DNA of 21,150 nt from Clostridia bacterium. Lineage in GTDB: Bacteria > Bacillota > Clostridia > Christensenellales > Aristaeellaceae. Location of the stretch: NCBI GenBank assembly GCA_900759005.1, contig CAAEUQ010000013.1, positions 1 to 21,150 on the forward strand. The letters run 5' to 3'. Shown here in pieces: positions 1 through 7,498 of this stretch. The position numbers and the translations under genes were made by a program. Within the stretch, counting starts at the first letter, position 1. The number at the start of each line of letters is the position of its first letter. Under the pieces are notes generated by a model that was not told where the DNA came from, made no database searches, and saw nothing but the letters and a program-made list of their open reading frames with translations.

Positions 1-27
1 CAGATACAAGATCTCAAAGTCACTCAT
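1..27 (-). CDS. 5' end of a very small peptide gene, possibly holin-like/type I toxin family (partial)
   Basis: Only nine codons are inside the window (MSDFEILYL), starting at an ATG at 25-27 with a very strong AGGAGGTGA ribosome site just upstream. The gene runs off the left edge. A short acidic start followed by hydrophobic residues resembles Firmicutes 'putative holin-like toxin' peptides, which usually begin M-S/T-x-Y/F-E-x-L and continue into one membrane helix. Nine residues cannot prove that. Its context supports a small independently regulated unit: its own near-consensus promoter at 121-150, a leader of under 100 bases, and hairpins at the leader's 5' end and over the ribosome site. 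It could equally be the start of any small membrane protein. Confidence 0.5.
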
Positions 28-32
28 GATCT

Positions 33-65
33 CACCTCCTTTGCTTCTGTTGAGCATCAGAGGTG
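33..65 (-). promoter_or_regulatory. Hairpin sequestering the ribosome site of the small peptide gene
   Basis: On the minus strand, CACCTC (60-65) is perfectly complementary to GAGGTG (33-38), the ribosome site of the peptide gene. Inside it TGCT (53-56) pairs with AGCA (42-45) around a 7-base loop, with a 3x3 internal loop between the two stems. A second small hairpin, GGAGT/ACTCC at 99-114, would sit at the very 5' end of the transcript. Such structures are known to hold type I toxin mRNAs translationally silent. That role here is inference. Confidence 0.5.
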
Positions 66-120
66 AAAAGCCAAGCGCCATCTGTTTCCTTCCTGCCGGG
101 AGTTCTCAGACTCCATCCAC

Positions 121-150
121 GTTATAAACCAGCCGTAACCATTCTGTCAA
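121..150 (-). promoter_or_regulatory. Sigma-A-type promoter of the small peptide gene
   Basis: On the minus strand a perfect TTGACA -35 (145-150) and TATAAC -10 (121-126) are separated by 18 bp. Transcription would start near 114, giving a leader of about 87 bases before the ATG at 27. The promoter lies right after the stop codon of the uvrA-like gene. Confidence 0.7.
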
Positions 151-162
151 TCAATCTTTTCC

Positions 163-2628
163 TTACAAAAACCGTCCCGTCGCGCTTTCCGCATTCGCAG
201 CGATTTCTTCCGGCGTACCGGTCGCGACGATTCTTCCGCCCGATTCGCCGCCGCCGGGACCCATATCGATCACATAATCCGCATTTCGGATCACATCCAG
301 ATCGTGCTCGATCACGATCACCGTCGCGCCGTTCTGAATCAGCGCCTGAAACACCCGCAAAAGCACCTGCACGTCCAGCGGATGTAATCCGATGCTCGGC
401 TCGTCGAACACAAACACTGCGTCCGTCTGCGCCCTTCCAATCTCGCCCGCGAGCTTCAGCCGCTGCGCCTCGCCGCCGGACAGACTCGGCGTTTCCTCAC
501 CCAGCGTCAAATACCCGAGCCCGAGCGTTTTCAGCACCTCAAGCTTCTGCGAAACCGCCTTCATCCCTGCGCAGAATTCAAGCGCGGAACTAACGTCCAT
601 ATCCATCAGCTCCGGAAGCGATGCGCGCGCGCCGTTTGCATTCTGAACGCATTCGTCCCACGCGGCGCGGGCATACCGCGACCCTCGGCAATCCGGACAC
701 GGGATATTCACATCCGGCAAAAACTGAACGTCCAGGCTCACTACGCCCGTTCCATCGCATCCAGGGCACCTGAGCGCCCCTGTATTGTACGAAAAGTCGC
801 TCGCCTTATATTTCTTCGACGCGCGCGCAAACAGCTTTCTGAGTTCGTCGTGAACGCCTGAATAGGTGGCGACGGTGGAACGAACGTTGATCCCTATCGG
901 CGTCGCGTCGATGAGCTTGACGTTCTGAATCCCCTCCGCATTCATCTCGCGCACATGCCCGGGCAGCGTGCCGCCGCAGATTTTTTCATCCAGTGCGGGC
1001 ACCAGGCTTTCCAGCACCATCGTGGTCTTTCCCGATCCGGACACACCGGTTACGACCGTGAGCCGCCCCTTTGGAATGCGAACCTCCAGCGGCTTTACCG
1101 TATGAATGCAGTCCGTTTTCATGCTTATTTCGCCGAGCGCAAACATCTCTTCCCGCGCGGCGCGCTGCCGCATATGCGTATCCGTCGCCCCTGAAAGAAA
1201 CGCGCCGATCTGCGAATGAGGATCAGCTTCAATTTCCGGAATCGTGCCCTCCGCGATCACATAGCCGCCCTTTGCACCCGCCTGCGGGCCCATTTCGATC
1301 ACCCAGTCCGCCGTTTTCAGGATTTGTGTATCGTGATCGACGAGAATCACCGAATTCCCATCCGCAACCAGATCACGCATCACGCCCGTAAGCCCGACGA
1401 TATTCGAAGGATGCAGTCCGATGCTCGGCTCGTCCAACACGTAAAGAACGCCCGTCGTGCGGTTTCGGACGGCGCGTGCGAGCTGCATTCGCTGGCGTTC
1501 GCCAGTAGAAAGCGTCGCCGCCGCGCGGTCGAGCGTCAAATACCCAAGCCCGAGATCAATCAATCGCTTCGCCGCACCTTCAAACGATTCCGCAATGCTC
1601 TTCGCCATCGGCTGCATTTCCGCCGGCAGGCTTTCCGGAACGCCGCACACCCATTCAAGCAAATCGGAAAGCGTCATTTTGCACGCCTGATCCAGCGAAA
1701 TTCCGCGCAGTCTGGGCTTGCGCGCCGCCGCCGAAAGCCGCGTTCCGCCGCAATCCGGACACACGTCCTCCCTTAAAAATTTCTCCACGCGCTTCATGCC
1801 CTTTTCGTCCTTGACCTTGGAAAGCGCGTTTTCAACGGTATAAACGGCGTTGTAATACGTAAAATCCAATTCGCCCGCCTGATTGGAATTCTTCGCGTGA
1901 TAGAAGATATGCTTCTTTTCCGCCGGGCCATGGAACACGATATCCTTCTCGCGGTCGGTCAGGTCCCTGAACGGAACGTCCGTCCGCACGCCCATCTCGC
2001 GGCATACATCCGTCATCAGCGACCACATCAGGCTGTTCCAAGGCGCGACCGCGCCCTCGTCGATCGTAAGCGAATCGTCCGGCACCAGCGTATTCAGATC
2101 GACCGTCCGCACGCTTCCGGTTCCACCGCATTTCGCGCACGCGCCCTGCGAATTAAACGCCAGCTCTTCCGCCGAAGGCGCATAGAATTCCGCGCCGCAC
2201 TCGGGACAGACGAGCTTCTTCCCCGCCGCGACCGCGAGCGAGGGCTTTACATAATGGCCATTCGGGCAGCAATGGCTGGAAAGCCGCGAAAACATGAGCC
2301 TTAAGCTGTTCAGAAGCTCCGTTCCCGTTCCAAACGTGCTGCGAATGCCGGGCACACCGGGCCGCTGATGCAGCGCGAGCGCTGCGGGAACATATAAAAC
2401 CTCGTCCACGACCGCCTTTGCCGCCTGCGTCATTCGCCTGCGCGTGTACGTTGACAGCGCTTCCAGATACCGCCGCGAGCCCTCCGCATACAGAACGCCC
2501 AGCGCCAGCGACGATTTTCCCGATCCGGACACGCCTGCAATCGCGACGATCCGATTCAGCGGCACGTCCACATCGATGTTTTTCAGATTATGCACCCGCG
2601 CGCCGCGCACCAGCATCTTGTCGATCAT
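163..2628 (-). CDS. UvrA-like ABC-ATPase without the UvrB-binding insert
   Basis: An 821-residue tandem ABC ATPase of the UvrA family, the damage-recognition subunit of nucleotide excision repair. The first Walker A (GVSGSGKSS) is at about residues 32-40 and the second (GVSGSGKTT) is in the C-terminal half. Signature motifs are LSTGERQR (degenerate, first half) and LSGGEAQR (canonical, second half). CxxC zinc-finger pairs occur at CPECG/CAKCGG, CPDCGG and CPGCDG/CPDCRG. Standard UvrA is about 940 residues. Here the stretch after SRLSS goes almost directly into the zinc region, so the UvrB-binding domain appears to be missing, as in UvrA2/DrrC-like paralogues. Those are linked to drug or DNA-adduct tolerance rather than core excision, so the symbol uvrA is withheld. 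The ATG at 2626-2628 is chosen for its GGGAGGAG ribosome site; an upstream in-frame ATG has none. It lies downstream of dnaN, separated by a probable terminator. Confidence 0.9.
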   Translation of the reverse strand: MIDKMLVRGARVHNLKNIDVDVPLNRIVAIAGVSGSGKSSLALGVLYAEGSRRYLEALSTYTRRRMTQAAKAVVDEVLYVPAALALHQRPGVPGIRSTFGTGTELLNSLRLMFSRLSSHCCPNGHYVKPSLAVAAGKKLVCPECGAEFYAPSAEELAFNSQGACAKCGGTGSVRTVDLNTLVPDDSLTIDEGAVAPWNSLMWSLMTDVCREMGVRTDVPFRDLTDREKDIVFHGPAEKKHIFYHAKNSNQAGELDFTYYNAVYTVENALSKVKDEKGMKRVEKFLREDVCPDCGGTRLSAAARKPRLRGISLDQACKMTLSDLLEWVCGVPESLPAEMQPMAKSIAESFEGAAKRLIDLGLGYLTLDRAAATLSTGERQRMQLARAVRNRTTGVLYVLDEPSIGLHPSNIVGLTGVMRDLVADGNSVILVDHDTQILKTADWVIEMGPQAGAKGGYVIAEGTIPEIEADPHSQIGAFLSGATDTHMRQRAAREEMFALGEISMKTDCIHTVKPLEVRIPKGRLTVVTGVSGSGKTTMVLESLVPALDEKICGGTLPGHVREMNAEGIQNVKLIDATPIGINVRSTVATYSGVHDELRKLFARASKKYKASDFSYNTGALRCPGCDGTGVVSLDVQFLPDVNIPCPDCRGSRYARAAWDECVQNANGARASLPELMDMDVSSALEFCAGMKAVSQKLEVLKTLGLGYLTLGEETPSLSGGEAQRLKLAGEIGRAQTDAVFVFDEPSIGLHPLDVQVLLRVFQALIQNGATVIVIEHDLDVIRNADYVIDMGPGGGESGGRIVATGTPEEIAANAESATGRFL

Positions 2629-2642
2629 GCTTCTCCTCCCAT

Positions 2643-2671
2643 GAAAAGCAGGGTCTGCATTCAGCAAACCC
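2643..2671 (-). terminator. Probable weak terminator after dnaN
   Basis: On the minus strand GGGTTTGC pairs with GCAGACCC (8 bp including one G-U) around a 5-base loop, followed by CTTTT. It sits between the dnaN stop and the uvrA-like ribosome site. The short T-run suggests partial termination. Confidence 0.5.
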
Positions 2672-2692
2672 CGCGATAAATTATTTTGGAAA

Positions 2693-3805
2693 TCAGTTCG
2701 TCGCGCTCGTTCTGACCGGCAGCACCAGATGAATATAATCCGGATTGCCGACCGGATTGATGATGCACGGGCTTACGGCGTTGTTCAGGTGAATCTCAAT
2801 CTGTTCCGCGTCGATATAGCGAACGACGTCGATCAGGTATTTGACGTTGAACGCAATATTCATGTTCGCGCCGTCCTGCTGAACGTCCAGCTCCTCGTGC
2901 ACGTCGCCGATCTGCGAATGCGCTTCGACCACCAGCTCGCCGTCCGTGATTCTGAGAAGCAGCAGATTGTTGTTGCCCTCGCGCGCAATCAGCTGCGCGC
3001 GGTCGACGCAGCGGCGGAACGGTTCCAGATCCATTACGACCTTCGTCGCAAAGCTCTTCGGCAGGATCTGGCGATAGTTCACATACTGCCCCGCGACGAG
3101 AATCACGTAAATATCCGTGCGATCCAGCCCGATGTGCAGCTTGCCGCCGCCGAACGAAAGATTTGCGAACGCGTTTTCATCGCCGGACAGCAGCTTTCCA
3201 ATATCGCTCACCGCACGGCCCGGAATGATCGCCGAGAATTTTTCCAGCACGTCCGAGCATCTCATGCGGCAAAGCGCCAGCCGGAAGCCGTCCAACGCAA
3301 CCATATTCACTTCGCCGTTTTCAATCTCCAAAAGGCAGCCCGTCAGTACCTCGCGCATATCGTCCGCGGCGATTGCGAATTCGGTCTTTTGGATCATATC
3401 CCTGAGCATATCCTGCGGCAGCGAAACCTCGCGCTCGTTTTCAATTGCCGGCAGCGTCGGGAAAAGATCCGCGTCCTGACCGGATATATTCATTTTGGAA
3501 GCCGATGAACGGATGTTGAAAACGAACTTGTCGTTCATTGAAATCATAACCTCGCCTTCCGGCAAACGGCGAATGATTTCATTAAACAGTTTTCCGGGCG
3601 CAACGCCTCGTCCGGCTTCCTCAATGCGCGCTTCGATGCGGGTAACAATCGTGATTCGCTCGTCTGAGCAGGTCAGAATAATCTGATTGGAATCCGTTTC
3701 AATCAAAACGCCCTCGAGAATCGGATTGGTAGTGCGCTGGGCGAGCGCCTTCGTTACAATCTGCAGCCCTTCAATCAATTTACTTGCCGAGCAGCCAAAA
3801 CGCAT
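2693..3805 (-). CDS. dnaN: DNA polymerase III beta subunit (sliding clamp)
   Basis: A 370-residue protein of the usual DnaN length. As a ring-shaped dimer it tethers the replicative polymerase to DNA and recruits repair factors. Family features visible are the N-terminal MRFGCSASKLIEGLQIVTKA segment, the three-domain length, and the C-terminal stretch around VSPCIINPVGNPDYIHLVLP that ends in the conserved VLPVR-type tail. The reading frame is open further upstream, but the ATG at 3803-3805 has a GGGAGG ribosome site 8 bases away and gives the family N-terminus. It follows dnaA on the same strand, separated by a 165-base gap packed with DnaA boxes. No separate dnaN promoter could be called with confidence, so read-through from dnaA is likely. 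Confidence 0.97.
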   Translation of the reverse strand: MRFGCSASKLIEGLQIVTKALAQRTTNPILEGVLIETDSNQIILTCSDERITIVTRIEARIEEAGRGVAPGKLFNEIIRRLPEGEVMISMNDKFVFNIRSSASKMNISGQDADLFPTLPAIENEREVSLPQDMLRDMIQKTEFAIAADDMREVLTGCLLEIENGEVNMVALDGFRLALCRMRCSDVLEKFSAIIPGRAVSDIGKLLSGDENAFANLSFGGGKLHIGLDRTDIYVILVAGQYVNYRQILPKSFATKVVMDLEPFRRCVDRAQLIAREGNNNLLLLRITDGELVVEAHSQIGDVHEELDVQQDGANMNIAFNVKYLIDVVRYIDAEQIEIHLNNAVSPCIINPVGNPDYIHLVLPVRTSATN

Positions 3806-3840
3806 GATTCGTACCTCCCTCAAGACGGATATCGTCAGTA

Positions 3841-3969
3841 GAAATATATATACAGCAGTAACAGTAAGTATGTGGATTGTGTGGATAACGCCAAAACCTG
3901 CCCAAAACGCGCAATTTGGGCGCGGGACATCGATGTGGAAAAACGAGGAAAAAACGCCGCTTTTCCACA
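3841..3969. other. oriC: oriC half between dnaA and dnaN: DnaA boxes, candidate DnaA-trio, AT-rich unwinding stretch
   Basis: DnaA boxes are TTATCCACA (minus strand, 3880-3888), an abutting variant CAATCCACA (3871-3879), TTTTCCACA (minus, 3934-3942) and TTTTCCACA (plus, 3961-3969). Directly next to the tandem boxes the plus strand reads CAG-CAG-TAA-CAG-TAA (3853-3867), matching the repeated three-base pattern with a central A known as the DnaA-trio. This is followed by an alternating AT run (ATATATATA, 3843-3852). In Bacillus subtilis the unwinding element also lies between dnaA and dnaN, next to boxes and trios. The order box, trio, AT-rich is the same here, so strand opening most likely starts around 3841-3867. 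Confidence 0.8.
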
Positions 3970-3970
3970 A

Positions 3971-5293
3971 TTACCCGTTCTTGATCAGTTCGGACAGCTC
4001 TTCGATTGTCCGCTTCAGCGCGTAATTGTCCTTCAGCTGATCGGTTACAACATCGCAACCGTGCAGCACCGTCGTATGATCGCGATTGCCGAACGTTTTG
4101 CCGATCGAGGTCGTCGTCATGTTCAGCATTGTGCGGCAAAGGTACATCGCAATCTGACGCGGCAGCACGATATTCCGGCTGCGTTTGGAAGAAATCAGGT
4201 CGTCCGGCTCCAGTTCATAGCGCTTCGCGACCGTCTGAAGAATCAGCTCCGGCGTTACCTCGCGCGTGTCCTGTACCTGAACGATCGATTCCAGCGTCCG
4301 CATTGCGCTTTCCATCGTGATGTCTGAATTCATTGCCCGCGCTTCCGCCTTTACGCGCACCAGCGCGCCCTCAAGATCGCGGATTGACCGATCCAGATGC
4401 GACGCAATGTATTCGATCACGTCGTAGGGAATGTCGATGTATTCCTCGTCCGCTTTGCGGCGCAAAATCGCGACGCGCGTTTCAAAATCCGGCTTCTGAA
4501 TGTCCACGATCAGCCCCATGCTGAATCGCGAACGGATTCTTTCCTCCAAGGTCGGCAGCTCCTTCGGCGGGCGATCGGACGAAACGATGATCTGCTTTCC
4601 TTTATTATAGAGATCGTTGAACGTATGGAAGAATTCTTCCTGCGTAGCGTTTGTCTTCGAAAGGAACTGGATATCGTCCATGATCAGAACATCGACGTTT
4701 CGCATCCGTTCGCGCAGCCCGCTCGGGCTTTTTTTCGCTGAAAGCAGCGTGATAAACTCGTTCGTGAACTGCTCCGTGGTCATGAAAAGCACATTTGCCA
4801 TCGGATTTGCGTGCAGAATGTAGTTTCCGATCGCGTTCATCAGGTGCGTTTTGCCAAGACCGACGTTTCCGTAAATGAAAAGCGGGTTGTAAACGTCGCT
4901 CGGCGCTTCCGCAACCGCCAGCGAGGACGCATACGCGAAGCGATTCGAATTGCCGACCACGAAATTTTCAAACGTGTATTTCGGATTCAGAATCTGCTTT
5001 TCCGTCTGCCCCGCCTGCTGAATCGCGCTCTCCTGCGAGAGAATCTTCAGCGAATACCCCATGCCGAAGCTCGTCCGGATCGCGCCGTCCAGCGTCGTCC
5101 GAAACCGATTCAGCAGCGTCGGCAAAATCTGCCCTGCTTCCGAGGTCACCATGACCTCCGTGTCCGTCACCGCAAACAGTGTAAGCGGCTGAATGAACTG
5201 ATCGAAAAACACCTTGTTGATGACTCTGCCGTCGCTCAAGGCGTTTTTGATCCCGTTCCATTTCTCTAAATCGGCGTTCGTATATCTAGCCAC
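3971..5293 (-). CDS. dnaA: Chromosomal replication initiator DnaA
   Basis: A 440-residue AAA+ initiator that binds DnaA boxes, melts oriC and loads the helicase. Domain I is at the N-terminus (about 1-80). The AAA+ domain starts near residue 107 (YTFENFVVGNSNRFAY), with Walker A GNVGLGKTH (about 142-150) and Walker B VLIMDDIQF. The C-terminal DNA-binding domain carries the family signature GKTFGNRDHTTVLHG. The first Walker A glycine is replaced by Asn (usual GGVGLGKTH). The frame opens with a GTG at 5327-5329, but the GTG at 5291-5293 has a GAGGGG ribosome site 9 bases away and is preferred. The upstream GTG overlaps a DnaA box. The leader contains several boxes just downstream of its promoter, so autorepression by DnaA is likely. 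Confidence 0.97.
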   Translation of the reverse strand: MARYTNADLEKWNGIKNALSDGRVINKVFFDQFIQPLTLFAVTDTEVMVTSEAGQILPTLLNRFRTTLDGAIRTSFGMGYSLKILSQESAIQQAGQTEKQILNPKYTFENFVVGNSNRFAYASSLAVAEAPSDVYNPLFIYGNVGLGKTHLMNAIGNYILHANPMANVLFMTTEQFTNEFITLLSAKKSPSGLRERMRNVDVLIMDDIQFLSKTNATQEEFFHTFNDLYNKGKQIIVSSDRPPKELPTLEERIRSRFSMGLIVDIQKPDFETRVAILRRKADEEYIDIPYDVIEYIASHLDRSIRDLEGALVRVKAEARAMNSDITMESAMRTLESIVQVQDTREVTPELILQTVAKRYELEPDDLISSKRSRNIVLPRQIAMYLCRTMLNMTTTSIGKTFGNRDHTTVLHGCDVVTDQLKDNYALKRTIEELSELIKNG

Positions 5294-5321
5294 GGTGCGC
5301 AACCCCTCGTCTGTAATTGCT

Positions 5322-5494
5322 TTTTCCACAATTCACACGTTCAATGTGGATAATTCTGTGGAAATGTGGATAACCAAGAAGCATTCTAGCAGAGAAATCC
5401 TCAGAAATCAAGTCATTGGGGCATTTTGTCACACATTTGTCGTGTTGATAATGTGTGGACAACCTGTGTAGGGAAATGTGAATCGCGTGGATAA
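5322..5494. other. oriC: oriC half upstream of dnaA: DnaA-box cluster
   Basis: Minus-strand boxes TTATCCACA occur at 5345-5353 and 5365-5373, with a weaker ATTTCCACA (5357-5365) overlapping the latter. A plus-strand TTTTCCACA is at 5322-5330. Further variants are TTGTCCACA (5454-5462) and TTATCCACG (5486-5494). Four boxes lie immediately downstream of the predicted dnaA start of transcription and two upstream of its promoter. Together with the dnaA-dnaN cluster this makes a bipartite origin. Confidence 0.88.
5383..5411 (-). promoter_or_regulatory. dnaA promoter
   Basis: On the minus strand TTGATT (5406-5411) and TAGAAT (5383-5388) are separated by exactly 17 bp. Predicted transcription start is near 5376, directly in front of the DnaA boxes at 5345-5373, so bound DnaA would block early elongation. 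Confidence 0.7.
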
Positions 5495-5518
5495 ACCTCT
5501 GATCTTTTGGCGGGCGCT

Positions 5519-6628
5519 TCATGCGCGCCTCCGAATCATGGGAACCTCACGCGAGGTCAGCAGCGCCGCAATCAGGAAAAACGCAAATCCGGGCGCGGTC
5601 TGCACCGCGAAATTCGCAATTCCAAAAGCTTCAATCGACGAACCGCCAAAGCAGCCCGCCAGTATCGGCAGCGCCAGATAAATCCGCCGCGGCGATGCGT
5701 ACAGCAAAATCCAGACGGCGCCTGCCAGCAGAAAAACGGACGCGCAGCGCGCAAAATCGCTCAAATTGAGTCCCGCAAGTCCCGCAATCGCGAGGATTCC
5801 GAAGATCAGAGTGCCCGCGCTCGCGGCGAAAAACACGCCGTTTTCGGATTCGGTATCACTCAGACGATAGTAAATTCGGCTTCCGTCCAGCAGAATCGCG
5901 CCGAGAATCGCACTGACGAACGCAGCCTGAAGCGCCGGATCCTGAAAGAGCAATGCGACGTTTACGCATGCAATGCCGCGATTCTCCAACAAAAACAGCC
6001 CGATTGCCAACGTCGGATACAACGAAAGCCTGCAAATGCCAATCATAATTCCCCTGAACAGCACCCCGCACGGCTGAATCTTCACGCGATCCTTTATCGA
6101 GAGCAGCGCTGTAACGATCAGCGAGCCGCCCGTCGCCAAAGCGGAAAGCATCGCGCGCTGATCGGCAGTTCTGCCAAACGCCATTGCAGCAAGCACCGCC
6201 GCAATCGGCAGCCAATAGGCAATCGCCGCGCGCGTATCCTGCTTCCGCGCCGAAAACCAGACTGAAAAGCATCGCGTTCCCGCAAAAAAAGCCGCCGCAA
6301 TCGGTAAAAACAACGCCTCAGAATGCGTTATATCGAATATATGTTCGATATAATTTAAAAAATGCGTTCCTAAAATCAGAATCCCGCCGCCCAAAAAGCA
6401 CATCAGCACCGAAAGAATCAGACTGAACGCTATCTTTTTAATCGAAGTCAGACGCGCACACGCCAATCGAAATGCTTCCGACGCGCCCAACGAGCACATA
6501 TTCACGATCGCCAGCGCCGCACAAAACCAGAAAATCGACCGAATTTCTCCTGTAAAACTCCAATATCGAGCAGCGCCGCAGCCGATTAAAGCAACGGCTG
6601 CAAGCGGATAAACCCTTCTTCCCCTCAA
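5519..6628 (-). CDS. Polytopic membrane protein of unknown function
   Basis: A 369-residue, very hydrophobic protein with about ten membrane-spanning segments spread over the whole length, for example near residues 7-22, 31-49, 66-90, 104-120, 136-151 and 162-177, and four or five more after 190. No catalytic or transporter signature is recognised. The chosen start is a TTG at 6626-6628 with a GGGAGG ribosome site 7 bases upstream; no better-placed ATG exists. It lies between the WalJ-like gene and the dnaA promoter/oriC boxes on the same strand, so it may be the last gene of the run beginning at the metallophosphoesterase. The position beside dnaA is conventionally held by rpmH. I do not recognise its family. 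Confidence 0.8.
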   Translation of the reverse strand: MRGRRVYPLAAVALIGCGAARYWSFTGEIRSIFWFCAALAIVNMCSLGASEAFRLACARLTSIKKIAFSLILSVLMCFLGGGILILGTHFLNYIEHIFDITHSEALFLPIAAAFFAGTRCFSVWFSARKQDTRAAIAYWLPIAAVLAAMAFGRTADQRAMLSALATGGSLIVTALLSIKDRVKIQPCGVLFRGIMIGICRLSLYPTLAIGLFLLENRGIACVNVALLFQDPALQAAFVSAILGAILLDGSRIYYRLSDTESENGVFFAASAGTLIFGILAIAGLAGLNLSDFARCASVFLLAGAVWILLYASPRRIYLALPILAGCFGGSSIEAFGIANFAVQTAPGFAFFLIAALLTSREVPMIRRRA

Positions 6629-6673
6629 AATCAGCCCTCCCGAACAATTGTTACTTCCTATTATATAAGCCTG

Positions 6674-7483
6674 TCAGCGCATTTCAGAGCTGAGCGCGAA
6701 CAGCCCCGTCGTTTCATCGCGCAGCGCCACGCGCAAATCGAGATCGCTTTCCGGATCAATTCCATTCTGGCGAAGAATCAGTTCCACTGTCCGCAGTGCC
6801 AGCTCCGGAAAATTGTTTTCCTTGCTCAAATGCCCGAGAATAATCTGCTTCGCGCCGGATTGAACCAGCTTCGCAGCCACTGCGCCCGCATCATCGTTCG
6901 ACAAATGTCCCTTGCGCGAAAGAATACGCTTTTTGAGTTCAAACGGATACGACCCTGCCGTGAGCATATCCGGATCGTAATTTGCCTCCAGAAGCACCGC
7001 GTCTGCGCCGAGAATGTATTTCATCCATCCCTCTCGCGCACAACCGATGTCCGTCGCGATGGCAAATCGCGCGCAGCCGTTTGAAAATGCGAATCCACAG
7101 GGCTCCAGCGCGTCATGCGGCGTGGGAAACGCGGTAATATCCAGATCACCGATGTAAAACGGCGATTCCGTTTGAATAATCGCCTGCTGATTCAGCGAAA
7201 TCTTTCCGAGCTTCGCTTCCATGCCCGCCCAGGTGCCTTCCGTCGCATAAATGGGAACGCGCAACTTGCGCGCGAGCACGCCCACGCCCTTGATGTGGTC
7301 GCTGTGCTCGTGCGTAACAAGAATGCCGTCCAAGTCCGACGGATTTACGCCTACCGTCTTCAGTTCGTCCAGCACGCGCGATCCCGACACGCCCGCGTCG
7401 ATCAAAAGATTCGTCCTGTCCGTGCCGACATAGATTGCGTTGCCGCTCGATCCGCTGAAAAGCGGCGCAAATCGCAGTTCCAA
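6674..7483 (-). CDS. walJ: Metallo-beta-lactamase-fold hydrolase, WalJ/YycJ type
   Basis: A 269-residue cytoplasmic metallo-hydrolase. The metal-binding motif THEHSDH is at residues 57-63. Further ligands of the fold are the HD of PTPHDALEP, the D of ATDIG and the H of LGHLSKEN. The N-terminal SGSSGNA motif and length are typical of YycJ/WalJ. In Bacillus and streptococci that gene sits in the WalRK operon and is implicated in cell-wall homeostasis or in coordinating DNA replication with division; no walRK genes are nearby here. The start is a TTG at 7481-7483 with a GGAGG site 9 bases upstream. It lies 15 bases after the radical SAM gene, indicating co-transcription. Assignment to the family is firm; the exact role is inference. 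Confidence 0.87.
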   Translation of the reverse strand: MELRFAPLFSGSSGNAIYVGTDRTNLLIDAGVSGSRVLDELKTVGVNPSDLDGILVTHEHSDHIKGVGVLARKLRVPIYATEGTWAGMEAKLGKISLNQQAIIQTESPFYIGDLDITAFPTPHDALEPCGFAFSNGCARFAIATDIGCAREGWMKYILGADAVLLEANYDPDMLTAGSYPFELKKRILSRKGHLSNDDAGAVAAKLVQSGAKQIILGHLSKENNFPELALRTVELILRQNGIDPESDLDLRVALRDETTGLFALSSEMR

Positions 7484-7498
7484 TAGTTTTTTCCTCCG

